NCBI GenBank assembly: GCA_014843695.1
Contig: CM026387.1
Coordinates: forward strand, 70,314,795 to 70,378,794
DNA length: 64,000 nucleotides
Origin: Archivesica marissinica
Taxonomy: Eukaryota; Mollusca; Bivalvia; Venerida; Vesicomyidae
Direction: 5' to 3'
The position numbers and the translations under genes are program-made. The notes under the pieces were generated by a model that did no database searches, was not told the DNA's origin, and saw only the letters and a program-made list of their open reading frames with translations. This document shows, one piece after another, positions 50,518-60,530 of the stretch. The number at the start of each line of letters is the position of its first letter. Position 1 is the stretch's first letter.

Positions 50518-51061
50518 CTGTTCCCAGGTTATTATCCTATACGCACACAGACAAACATACAGCCAAAAACAACACTACGTGTACTACGTGTACTAATGAA
50601 GTACAGCAGGCAAAGCCAATGTATGATACATGAAGAGTTTCCCCTCACTCTTAACTTCACTATACATATGTACACAGAACATGTGGTTGTGTTCCCTCAA
50701 CATGTCGAGTTGGCTTAAATAAATGGTAAACGCTATATGGAGTGTTCTCACTAGAAAACATGGAACTTCAGATTCAGAAAGATTGAAGCCACATAGCAAC
50801 CTACTAAGGATATCGTTTAATCAGAAGTGGCGAAACCACTTTAAAGGTGCAATAAAACAAACATTAGGTTTTTGATGCAAAGTGATTTAAAATCTACGTA
50901 CAAAAATGGTACTCCAGATATTAATAATATGAGTTTGAATTAGAAAAAAATATCTAGATATTTTAACAGAAACGATATATAAATCGCGCTCTCACTGTGA
51001 GAATAAAATCTAGAAGCAAATGGTAATAAGTAATAAGTAATAAGGCAATAAGTTTAACCAA
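50518..51061. other. Non-coding, nothing recognised
   Basis: No supported feature. Confidence 0.5.
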
Positions 51062-51172
51062 TATTAGCGAGTGCCCTCCCCGAAAAACCAGAGTTATGTT
51101 AATAAAATGGCTGTAATTATGTGTATTGTAATAACCTGTATTATTTTAGCATGATGAAAATAAAATACTATC
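51062..51172 (-). mobile_element. Single-unit copy of the element that carries the 43-bp minisatellite
   Basis: The reverse complement matches the borders of the 26012-26600 locus (CTCTGGTTTTTCGGGGAGGG, CACTCGCTAATATTGG) but holds only one 43-bp unit. Confidence 0.7.
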
Positions 51173-51229
51173 TAGTAAAAGAAGGTACAACAAAAACTGA
51201 ACTGAACACTCGTATTTGTGTGTGTTTTA

Positions 51230-51506
51230 CATTTATTTATCGTCGTTACCGGTTGCCCATGTGAGCGCCGCCTCCTGAAGTCATTAGTCATTTTAGAATT
51301 TTGGAGGATAGTGCAATGATACAGATAGAGACCGATTCAAGAATTTCCTCTGGTTCGTGTACGTGCACAGTGTAAAGCACCGACACGAGACCTGGTTTAA
51401 AGTCCTATCTAAAAGACTGTTAATTTTATTAGAGTCAGACGGGGGATGGAACCTGCGATCCCTGGATTAACAGTCCATCGTGTTAACCACTGGACTACAG
51501 ATCCGT
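51230..51506 (-). mobile_element. SINE-A copy, full length
   Basis: Flanked by the perfect 11-bp TSD CTCGTATTTGT (51219-51229, 51507-51517). Confidence 0.9.
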
Positions 51507-51517
51507 CTCGTATTTGT

Positions 51518-52179
51518 ACTTGTTATTTGTACCTGGTAATGTGTACTTCTAATTTGTATTATTGTATGATTTAATATTCTAAAGCTGTATTAAATCTCAA
51601 TGTGAACAGCCTGTTAATTAATAGTTAAAACCGAATTGAGTGCGAAAGCGGTAATTTGCCTTGAAATTTAAACATAATTAACTAATGACTCGCGTAAATA
51701 TAAATAATGTCCGCAGAAAATACTTTAATTCTTTTTTTGCAATTCTGCAAAAACATCATGGTCTGTAAAATCAATTAAGAGAGAAGTATTAACCGCCATA
51801 TAAATCACAAAATATCCCGATTGGGAAATCAGAGTTTGCATAGATGTCCCTAACTGATACTAGTGTTACAACTGTCCATGTAATATATCGCTAAGTGCGT
51901 TATTATTCTACATCAGTTCAGAACATCCGTAATTGTCATTACCCTATCATTCATTTATCAGATTAGATGACATTTCATTGTACTTCCGGAAGAAGAAGAC
52001 TTCCAGCGAGAAATTAAAACTTCACAGATATATGTTGAAACTCGCCGTCCAATAGTAACAGTGTATTTATCAGAATAGTGACTTCCTCTGTGTCGCCTTG
52101 CTTTACCAAACTCCCCGGAGATCGGAACGTCTGGCCGAGTTGTAACCCGCTTCGGTAGATAAGTTGATTATAACTTGTG
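51518..52179. other. Non-coding, nothing recognised
   Basis: AT-rich, no gene. Confidence 0.5.
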
Positions 52180-52760
52180 TACTCTGGAAAATGTCTCTGT
52201 CTGTATCATTGCACTATCCTAATATCTTCATGAGGCACGTCGCTCATATGGTCAGACACAGCTATTGAAATTTCCATAGGCCACCATTATAGCACACAGT
52301 TCCATTACATGTTCCCCAAAAATAGTTTGGCACAAAAGACAGTAGTTTTCAACAGACTGGCCTTTGAGCCACAAGAAAATGTCAAATTTCAATGGGGTTG
52401 ACTAATTGCGTTTTTTTATTTCCCACTAAAGGCACCCACCCCCTACTCTGAGTAAGTAAGGTAAGTTGGTGGTGAATGTTGCACTGACACCTGCATTTAT
52501 AATGGTGTTACCAAATAGTACACAGATACATTGTGTTCAAAAATATTCCAAATTGCAGCTCATATATTGTATTTTAATATTTAGAAGTCATTTTCACTAT
52601 TTGTGACAATACCTACTCAGTCAATCAGTTCACGTATCAATAACTCTTAAGGGTTTCCCTACACTTGTTCAACCAATCCGAGACCACTATATCAATAACA
52701 CCGTCACACCATATGGGCTATCGGTAGCGACGGCAAATAAATGTATAATCACATTACGTG
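52180..52760 (+). mobile_element. SINE-A 3' half split by a 458-bp insertion
   Basis: SINE body (TCTCTGTCTGTATCATTGCA) reaches CGCTCATATGG. A 458-bp insert (52252-52709) follows, and the SINE tail resumes at CATATGGGCTATCGGTAGCG. CATATGG is repeated at both borders. The insert is unclassified. Confidence 0.65.
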
Positions 52761-52949
52761 TGTAATTATAGTTTATAGTTTATCAGCCTACGTTATAACT
52801 GTATGTTCTTTTTCTTCTTTATTTTAATTCCATTTTTTATTTCTCTATCAACATACATAAATACGAAATCAATATATGTTAACAATACAATGTACTAACA
52901 TAAATTAATGTATTTTATATAGTATTTCCATGCTAAATCGCAGATACAT

Positions 52950-52998
52950 TAAATATGAAAGAGAGAGAAAGAGAAAGAGGGAGAGAGAGAGAGAGAGA

Positions 52999-53033
<35 letters not shown>
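52950..53033. repeat. (GA)n then (TA)n microsatellite
   Basis: GAGAGAGAAAGAGAAAGAGG followed by about 15 TA units. Confidence 0.9.
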
Positions 53034-53036
<3 letters not shown>

Positions 53037-53133
53037 GAAACAATTGCATTATACTACTTTCACGCTAAAATGGAGACCGTTTCTGAACCACATTAATTAA
53101 CTAATCTTCAAATGTTATAGTAGATACACGATT

Positions 53134-53170
<37 letters not shown>

Positions 53171-53275
53171 CTACTATAACATTTAAAGATTAGTTAATTA
53201 ATGTGGTTCAGAAACGGTCTCCATGTTAGCGTGAAAGTAGTATGCTTGTTTTTGAACAATGCAATTGTTTCCTCT
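53034..53275. repeat. Long inverted repeat / foldback element
   Basis: Left arm 53034-53124 and right arm 53170-53275 pair over about 75 bp with two mismatches, plus outer GAGGAAACAATTGCAT pairs. The loop is (CT)n(TA)n. TA lies at both borders. Confidence 0.9.
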
Positions 53276-53801
53276 ATTTTTATTTTATGTTCTTTGCTCA
53301 ACCTTATATATAAAGTTCAGCCGAATAATTTAATGAAACAGTAACTGGCGCCAAGTGACGAGTTTGGGGACATAATGACAAAATAGATTCTTGCTAATCT
53401 GAAACGCTGGAACAATTACGTCAAGGTGAGTTTTTCATTGGTTCCTATGGGAATACATACCTCACGTGACGACTCAATTCAAAATTCCCATATAGCCAAC
53501 AGTCATTATTATTACTATTCCCCTCCGAGATAATATTAACCAGTTGACAGGTTAATAGTTTCGATAATAGTGACTGACTTTTGCTTCCAGTCTGAATCAG
53601 TAAAACGCTCATGGGGATATTGCTAAAACCAAAGCGCCTAGCATAATTAATAGACGCTTATTTAAATGCATACAAAACAGCTTCTAGATACCTACATATT
53701 ATATAAATAGATTTACTAAAACAAGTCAACTCGAATCCTGGGTGTTTGATGCAGCCAGTTTTCTTTATAAATATGTGTATCTGGGTTCGATATAATAAAA
53801 T
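53276..53801. other. Non-coding, nothing recognised
   Basis: Could contain upstream intron of the membrane-protein gene. Confidence 0.4.
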
Positions 53802-53928
53802 AAATATTGCATTCCTCAGTGGGCAATATGAAATATATCACCCTCGAAGCATGCACGTATATTAACCTCAGCTGATGCTTCTCGAGGTGATATATGTTTC
53901 ATATTCCTCACTTAGAAGTGCAATATTT
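53802..53928. repeat. 127-bp foldback element
   Basis: AAATATTGCA ... AATATGAAATATATCACC with inverted GGTGATATAT...CATATT ... TGCAATATTT; the loop includes GAAGCATGCACG. Confidence 0.75.
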
Positions 53929-54117
53929 ATATAATATTTAAGGTATATTACATGCATACAGTCAAACCTGTTTGTAAAGAACATGACCGAAGTGCTTGGG
54001 TAAACAGTTGAATATGGTACCTGAACGAAATATTAGACACAGAAGTTATAAGTATTCATTGTTATATTGTCTACATACCTATGCAACTGTATAGTTTGTA
54101 TATGTGTGTATTTTCAG

Positions 54118-54198
54118 GCGAGAGATGCGAGTTTCACGACTTCTTTCCTTCAACCAAGGAGATTATCTATGACGAAGCACTTGACAGACAAATTCTGG
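54118..54198 (+). CDS. PMP22/claudin-like gene, internal exon (a)
   Basis: 81-nt exon between TTTTCAG and GGTAAGT, phase 1 at both ends. It encodes GERCEFHDFFPSTKEIIYDE then ALDRQIL, presumably the first extracellular loop of a four-pass membrane protein. The earlier exon(s) with the first helix and W-x-x-C motif are not identified upstream. It joins in frame to the exon at 55148. Confidence 0.75.
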
Positions 54199-54347
54199 GT
54201 AAGTTTGTATATATCTGTTTCGATGCATTGAAGAAAAACTGGGAAGAATGTGTGCATGTATTCCATAACAAATGTTTCTTAATAGACCGTAGTTGCAAAA
54301 TGATACTACATTAAACGTTTATATTTGCCTTTCAATCTGGTGTTCAG

Positions 54348-54348
<1 letters not shown>

Positions 54349-54393
<45 letters not shown>
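54349..54393. repeat. (ATT)n microsatellite
   Basis: About 14 ATT units within the intron. Confidence 0.95.
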
Positions 54394-54395
<2 letters not shown>

Positions 54396-54736
54396 CCAGA
54401 TTTGTATGGCACTCTTTTCATACAGAAATTATACGTTCAAAAGTGCTTAACATTAATTTAGCATAGTAAGACAATTTTACAACATACATTACAATAGTCA
54501 ACATTAAGGACACCAATCAATTTGGTAGCAATAAACAAATTAAAAAATAATACTAATAATAATAAAACAATGTAAAATGTTATCAAAAATATTAAGAACA
54601 TAAAAGAATAAAGGTTAAGAATTAAAATGCAAAATGCTATAAATACATCGTTAGATGGAACACACCAAATTAAAATCTACTTCCAAGAAGTGTATCACGC
54701 ATTACACGTATACTGGTTGCTCGTTTATGTGTCTTT

Positions 54737-55147
54737 CAATTTGACTTTCAGATTACATGCGTACTGGTTGTACATTCAGCATATATATACATGTACATGT
54801 TACTATATATAGATAATTACATTGAGTCTCAGATTCAATTTGTCTTTCAGATTACATGCGTACTGGCTGCGCATTCAGCATATCTATACATATACATGTT
54901 ACTATATATAGATAATTACATTGAGCCTCAGTTTCGATTTGTCTTTCAGATTACATGCGTACTGGCTGCGCATTCAGCATCTTTATACATATACATGTTA
55001 CTATATATAGATAATTACATTGAGCCTCAGTTTCGATTTGTCTTTCAGATTACATGCGTACTGGCTGCGCATTCAGCATCGTTATACATATACATGTTAC
55101 TATATATAGATAATTACATTGAGCCTCAGTTTCGATTTGTCTTTCAG
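54737..55147 (+). repeat. 99-bp tandem duplication of an intron acceptor plus exon start
   Basis: TTCAG|ATTACATGCGTACTGG recurs with acceptors ending at 54751, 54850, 54949, 55048 and the functional 55147: exactly 99 bp apart. Each unit carries about 29 nt of exon and about 70 nt of intron (TATACATATACATGTTACTA, GATAATTACATTGAGCCTCA). Upstream units lack a good donor, so they look like decoy acceptors. Confidence 0.9.
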
Positions 55148-55285
55148 ATTACATGCGTACTGGCTGCGCATTCAGCGTCATCACTCTAATGCTGATGTTC
55201 CTTGTACATGTGTTCGCTATCTATACAGTCCGCAGACCCAGATACACCATCAAACGATTGACGGCATTGCTCCACCTCATGACGG
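55148..55285 (+). CDS. PMP22/claudin-like gene, internal exon (b)
   Basis: 138-nt phase-1 exon between TTTCAG and GGTAAAC, encoding DYMRTGCAFSVITLMLMFLV HVFAIYTVRR (second membrane helix and a basic loop), then RYTIKRLTALLHLMT (start of the third helix). Its 5' end is the last of five tandem acceptor copies. If any upstream acceptor were used, the reading frame would end after about 20 codons. Confidence 0.8.
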
Positions 55286-55296
55286 GTAAACAGTTA

Positions 55297-55486
55297 CTAT
55301 ATACAAATCTATCTTAGCTCGATTGCGAACAAGTTCTTACATTTAAATTTCAATCACTCTCGATACCTGATGGAATCCGTCGTCATGAGAGCGAGCGTAG
55401 CACAGAGGTTTTAAGCAATTTAAGTGGCTTGCCTAAGGGCACAATCTCCAGGCGAACACGTTACCACTGCGTTGTCATAACTATAA
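55297..55486 (-). mobile_element. SINE-B copy 5, diverged
   Basis: TCTTAGCTCGATTGCGAACA tail and GCCTAAGGGCACAATC body recognisable; head degraded. Confidence 0.65.
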
Positions 55487-55717
55487 AGGTTTGCTTACCA
55501 TTGGCTGACTAAAATATAGGTGAACGTTATTATCACGCAAGACGTGAACTTTATTATCACATCATTAACTCACCTTATTTAAAACTGTGGACGAATGTCA
55601 GAGGAGGTAACTAGAACCACAGAGTGAGGCTAACTAAATAGTACCTAAATAGTACTAGATACTGAGAAAATCATTGTCTTATTGATAATCGAGGTCTGTC
55701 TTCCTTTGCTTATGGGT

Positions 55718-55935
55718 CTCCGCTGCCGAGTGGGTACGGTCATTGACTTCAAAGCAATGATCCTCATCGCTGTAAGCTCGAACCCCATTGAGGTATCTAC
55801 ATCTTTCATGTGAGGAAGCTATCCAGCTTGTGGTATGCCGGTGACCGTCCGTGCCTTAAGTACTGCTCGGGTGTGCAACGGGGTCTTCCTCAACCAATAA
55901 TAGCCGGAGAGTCGCAGTTTATAACAAAGGCTGTG
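55718..55935 (+). mobile_element. SINE-D copy
   Basis: CTCCGCTGCCGAGTGGGTAC, AAGCTCGAACCCCATTGAG (B box), GAGGAAGCTATCCAGCTTG and GGTCTTCCTCAACCAATAAT. Confidence 0.7.
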
Positions 55936-56199
55936 AGACGAATCGCTATCGTTATAACAAGTCAAAGTTTGTATTGGCATAAACATGTACATGTCCATCG
56001 CCAAGAAATGATTGGTGGTTACATACAAAGTTACAGAAAAGCATGATATTATATAAGGTGTGAGTAAGCATAGCATTAACATTTACGAAATATATTGTTG
56101 TTTAAAAATATAGTTGGTATTCAGTGTCTCACAAATCAATATTTTACAAGTAGGAACATTCATTTAGTTAATTAATATCATTTCTTTTACCTGTTGCTA

Positions 56200-56630
56200 C
56201 CTGTTGCTAAATAAATGAGTGTTCTAAAGGTATTAATGGTTGGAATATGAACAATAATATCTAGGTAAATATGTATTTCTTATATCATTATAATAAGGAC
56301 AAACTAATAAGAAATGATACTCTGATTCTACTTGATGCATGTTACATTTTGAGCACACTCTTAAATTTCTTTCAATGTTTCGAAATCTTCCTTCTTCTAT
56401 TGCCAATGTATGGGCTGAACATCGAAATCTAGATAATGCAGCCCGATGTTCATATTATCAACACAACTTAAATATTTGTCTTGCGTGAATTCAGTCTTAA
56501 ATATATTATAATTTTCCAATTTAGAAAAGGAACTTAATTGCATGCACCATTGCTGTAGATATTGGTCATATATTCTTTGTACAACCATATTTACTTCTAT
56601 ATTACTAACATTTTCCTTGTTCCACAAATA
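56200..56630 (-). pseudogene. LINE C-terminal zinc region, left of the Tc1 insertion
   Basis: Minus strand: VNMVVQRIYDQYLQQWCMQL, SFSKLENYNIFKTEFTQDKY, and after a frameshift GRFRNIERNLRVCSKCNMHQ then VESEYHFLLVCPYYNDIRNT. The C-x2-C...H...C cluster and the K-L-x-x-Y-x-x-F-K block are typical of the C-terminus of mollusc/fish LINE polyproteins. Confidence 0.7.
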
Positions 56631-56632
56631 TA

Positions 56633-58145
56633 CTGAGTCAAAAAAGAAACGATACCTGGTGTTTATGTGTCTATAATTTCAACATTTATTAAGAAAATTC
56701 TTTGAAAATTCATAAGATGATAGTCCAACATGTTTGAAAGAGGAGCACATAAAGCATAATGAGCCTCCGAAACTGTCTGCTGCGTGATGACGTAATTCGT
56801 CGGACAGGGGTCTAATGGAGTTTTCACACATACGTCAATACCGAGTATGGGCACCATTTGCGTCTCTCACTGCAATGCACCGCCGTCGCATCGAACGGAA
56901 AAATGTCTGAATCTCTTGCTGGTCAATATGTGTCCACTCCTGACGCAAAACATCCCTCAGTTGGTTTAACGTTACCGGCTGACGTCGTCTGGCGCGGCGG
57001 TCTAACGTATCCCACAAATGTTCTATGGGTGACAAGTCTGGTGACAAAGCAGGCCACGGCAGGGTTTCAATATTGTTCTGCTCCAATAATGTGGTGGAAA
57101 TCCGAGCAGTATGACACCTGGCGTTGTCCTGTTGGAACAGTGTGACGTTTCTGTTGGCGTTAAAGAACGGCACAACAACTGGCGCAAGGATCTCATCACA
57201 GTACCGCTGGGCGTTTAGGTTCCCGTCCACCACTAACAGTTCAGTGCGACTGCCGAAGGTGATACCGCCCCACGCCATAACGCTTCCGCCCCCGAACAGA
57301 TCGACCTGACGTACACATGCGTCGGCGTAACGTTCACCGCGTCTGCGATATACCCGCTCTCTGCCATCCGCTCGACGCAAACAGAACCGCGATTCATCGC
57401 TAAACATCACCGAATTCCACTGTAACCGAGTCCAGCGAGCACGTTCCGTCGTCCATTCCCGCCGTACGTCACGGTGACGTCGTGTCAGGATGGGTCCAAC
57501 GTATGGCCGATAGGCACGAATGCCACGTTCACCGAGCCGGTTCCTGACTGTTTGTGCACTGATGCGATTGTTGGTCATCCCAGGAGTAACGGCAGCTGTG
57601 TGCGTAGCAGGTAGGAACCGGTCACGTAAATGTGACGTCCGAATGTGACGGTCCTGTTCACGCGTCGTCACACGTGGTCGACCAGATCTTGGACGGTCGT
57701 CCACCGATCCATGTGTTCGATAACGTCGAAGTAGACGTGTTATCGTGATCCGCGTAACCCCGAGTCGATTTGCGACGTCACGCTGACGTAAACCGCCGTC
57801 AATCATGCCAATGGCACGCATTCTCTGATTGCGGTTTAGCCTAGGCATTTTGTTAGAGGTAACAATGGGTATGTAAGGTGTTTTTCCTCGATGATAATGC
57901 AATACCAGTACAATAAACCGGTTTTCCGATTTGTACATGTGTAGGAAGTTGTCTTTGTTGAGGAGCACGTGCTAATCGGAAATTCGGCGTTCCAGGATTA
58001 TCGGGTGTTTATTTACCTGTGTTTATGGTTGGCTGACGTTGCAATAAGATACCAGGTACTGATGCGTAATAATATATTAAACCTTTCTATGGTTTTATTC
58101 GTTTTACGTCATTTTTAGTTTGGTATCGTTTCTTTTTTGACTCAG
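56633..58145. mobile_element. Tc1-type transposon, apparently intact
   Basis: 1.5 kb with perfect inverted ends CTGAGTCAAAAAAGAAACGA TACC, flanked by TA on both sides (56631-56632, 58146-58147). Encodes one uninterrupted transposase. It is inserted in a LINE remnant whose reading continues on both sides. Confidence 0.93.
56835..57848 (-). CDS. Tc1-like DD34E transposase
   Basis: 338 aa from ATG 57848; an in-frame upstream extension is less likely because MPRLNRNQRMRAIGMIDGG is a natural start. The paired helix-turn-helix region covers about residues 1-110 (VANRLGVTRITITRLLRRYR, then DDRPRSGRPRVTT with a GRPR-type hook). Catalytic residues are Asp in VMFSDESRFCL, Asp in LFQQDNARCHTA and Glu in SPDLSPIEHLWD, with 34 residues between the last two (DD34E). 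The glycine-rich FGGGSVMAWGGI box is present. It cuts and pastes the element at TA. No stop or frameshift is visible, so activity is possible. Confidence 0.93.
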   Translation of the reverse strand: MPRLNRNQRMRAIGMIDGGLRQRDVANRLGVTRITITRLLRRYRTHGSVDDRPRSGRPRVTTREQDRHIRTSHLRDRFLPATHTAAVTPGMTNNRISAQTVRNRLGERGIRAYRPYVGPILTRRHRDVRREWTTERARWTRLQWNSVMFSDESRFCLRRADGRERVYRRRGERYADACVRQVDLFGGGSVMAWGGITFGSRTELLVVDGNLNAQRYCDEILAPVVVPFFNANRNVTLFQQDNARCHTARISTTLLEQNNIETLPWPALSPDLSPIEHLWDTLDRRARRRQPVTLNQLRDVLRQEWTHIDQQEIQTFFRSMRRRCIAVRDANGAHTRY

Positions 58146-58147
58146 TA

Positions 58148-58215
58148 TAAAAAGGAAATCGACCGAATTCTCCGAAAACAGCATCGTTTATAACAAAAGA
58201 TGTTGGTTCGACTTT
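58148..58215 (-). pseudogene. LINE fragment, right of the Tc1 insertion
   Basis: Minus strand EPTSFVINDAVFGEFGRFPF Y precedes the insertion point and corresponds to the usual 'GElGRyPL' motif upstream of the 56630 fragment. Confidence 0.6.
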
Positions 58216-58634
58216 TTAGCACTAAACAAACACAACTGACAATAAAAAATGTACACGATATTTCCAAGGCGGGATTGCTAATTTGCAGGAATGTGTCTTT
58301 CATAGCGATGTAGTTAATACTTCGTTGTGCACCGATCTTTCCAATCCCAGTCCGGATGTCCGTCTTAATTGTTCTAACGAGAACGACACGTTTATTATAA
58401 GTTAGATCGTGACATGTAATTTTACACGTACTAACTAGCACACTAATAAAATGCCGGATATAATACCATCCTCGCGATATTTCTAATTCCCAGAATCACA
58501 CTCATTTGATATCACACATTTCATATTACATGAAGAAAAGAGGTAGGGTGCAAGTCACGTGGTTACAATAATACAAAGGCTCTGACAAATAGGTCTGCTG
58601 ATTGACCCAACATAACGTTACACCTGTGTGCGTG
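58216..58634. other. Intronic sequence, nothing firmly recognised
   Basis: May hold more of the decayed LINE. Confidence 0.4.
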
Positions 58635-58900
58635 TTTATTTTACGTTTATTTATCGTCGCTACCGGTTGCCCGTATGAACGACGCCTCCTGAAGAGATTA
58701 GTCATTTTAGATTTTTGGAATGTAGTGCTAGTATGATACAGACGAAGACCCATTCCAGAGTATCCTGGTTCTTTTACGTGCACGGTGTAAAGCACCGACA
58801 CGAGATTTCTATTTAAAGTCCCATCTGCAAGACTGTTAAGTTTATTAGGGTCAAACGGGGGATCGAACCTGCGATCCCTGGATTCTCAGTACACCGTGTT
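58635..58900 (-). mobile_element. SINE-A copy, diverged head
   Basis: TTTACGTTTATTTATCGTCG tail and GATCGAACCTGCGATCCCTG head region on the minus strand; the A box is degraded. Confidence 0.85.
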
Positions 58901-59456
58901 GACGTTCACCTAAACTGTTGCCGTGTTGGTGCGACTTTATAACACCCCCCTTACACAACGAAATAACCCAAACACAGTATATGTATGCTATCATATTAAT
59001 ATGTATTATCTCTCAATGGCGCTGCAACTCTAATGAATTGATTTCGCTCTTTGCCAATATAGCTTCTCAAATCGTTTTTGTTCCCCACATTATCAGGATA
59101 TTCCTTTTTCCGATAAACAGGTAAATCACATAAGTATTATCATATAGCTTTGATTCGTTTCCATACTCCGGGAACCACACACATGAAATATAGCTATAGT
59201 AATTACTTTTACGATATCCGAAATAATATCACCCGAATTGTGTACCAATTGCTTGACTCGACTCGAGATTTTGATATTTACGAATGTTTAGTTGTCAGTT
59301 CGAAACCGATATCAGCTCCAATTTCTGCTTTTATATGATACATGTACATGCAAATGTTGCTGAATTATTTCGAATTACTCTTTTCTTTGGACAAGTCAAA
59401 CTTAAAATCGTCAATTACAGTACATCGTATACAAGTAATTTTAGCTACATAGTCAA
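58901..59456. other. Intronic sequence, nothing recognised
   Basis: No supported feature. Confidence 0.45.
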
Positions 59457-59703
59457 TTAACCCTTTCAACCCCACAAGGCCTCTAAATAGGCTTATGAAA
59501 AGTGTAGATCCAGATGAGCCGGCTCGTGACGAGCCGTCTCATCAGGATCTGCACTTTTTTGCCAGTAATAATTATTACTATTTTTAGATAAAATTACCCA
59601 TGTTGATAAATGAATTGGTCCAAAGGTAATTTTCTTATTAATTTATTGGTCTGAAAATATCACGCACCAGTCCATGTGAGTTACTTGGGGTTGAATGGGT
59701 TAA
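59457..59703. mobile_element. piggyBac-like MITE, family P2
   Basis: 247 bp, TTAA-bounded, ends TTAACCCTTTCAACCCC / GGGGTTGAATGGGTTAA. Its hairpin core at 59506-59550 has the same layout as family P1 but a different stem sequence. Confidence 0.85.
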
Positions 59704-60276
59704 TAGTCAAATAATCGCAACGAGAGATATTGGTGTTTTTTTCCTAATAAAACGTCCTTTTGGCAGATATACGTCAAGTTAGATATATTATTAAATGTAT
59801 ATTGATCCGCTTTAACTATTGTTCCCTATCAAAATGTTGGAATTTTATTAATGTGACTTTATCCTAATCATGTTAATTAATTAATTAATTTTTACAGTAC
59901 CATAACCATTGAAAATACCACAGGAAATCTGTCGGGATTTCAAATATTTATGATTAGTGGATCATAAAGGATATAAATAAATATAAAAGGATGATCATGC
60001 AAGATAAAAACAGAGGAAATTAATGGCATATCCTCCTTTAGGACAGATATGTTATATACATATATTGTCAATTATTCAAACGATCGATTCATGGGGAAAT
60101 GGGAAGGGCTCCCTTCCTGTGTGTCGCCGGAAAGTGGAACAGTTCAATGTACGTGTTGCCCCAGTCACACGTTCCATACCTCCAGGTCATGTAGAGCTGT
60201 CTCTTGTGCAGGGTACAGTTCATGTTGAATTAATTGATAATTTGTAATTAATCGATTAATACACGTTTTATTTCAG
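59704..60276. other. Intronic sequence before the last exon
   Basis: (TTAA)n run near 59875. Ends with TTTTATTTCAG, a good acceptor. Confidence 0.5.
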
Positions 60277-60530
60277 CTGCGTGTATGGTCGTCATGAACG
60301 AAGTCTTCATCCGAACCACGGAGTATGGAGAGGCAAACCTTCCGGCTCGGATTCCAGCAGGTGCGCAGTACCAGTACGGATACTCGTTTGTACTCTCGTG
60401 GATTGTTTTCGTATTCTATATCGCCGCAGGAATTGCATTTTTGGTTCTTTCGCATAAAAGAAAAGCTAAGATGGGAGATTTGGAAGATGCGCTTGCGGAT
60501 GAAGATGAGCCAATGCAGATAAGGCGATGA
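60277..60530 (+). CDS. PMP22/claudin-like gene, last coding exon
   Basis: 254 coding nt to the TGA at 60530, entered in phase 1 from 55285. Encodes the end of helix 3 (AACMVVMNEVFI), a second extracellular loop (RTTEYGEANLPARIPAGAQY) and helix 4 (QYGYSFVLSWIVFVFYIAAG IAFLVLS). The tail is basic then acidic (HKRKAKM, DLEDALADEDEPM). 'YGYSF.L.W..f......G' with a charged cytoplasmic tail is typical of PMP22/EMP/claudin-superfamily proteins, which act at cell contacts or as channel partners. The subfamily cannot be decided from three exons. The intron from 55286 is 5 kb and full of repeats. Confidence 0.78.

Noticed and set aside
54791..55189. 132-codon plus-strand frame with 33-residue repeats
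   Set aside because: A by-product of the 99-bp acceptor duplication; its frame differs from the exon's coding frame.
60023..60247. 75-codon plus-strand frame before the last PMP22-like exon
   Set aside because: No acceptor/donor pair in phase 1 and no recognisable content; could still be an unrecognised repeat.
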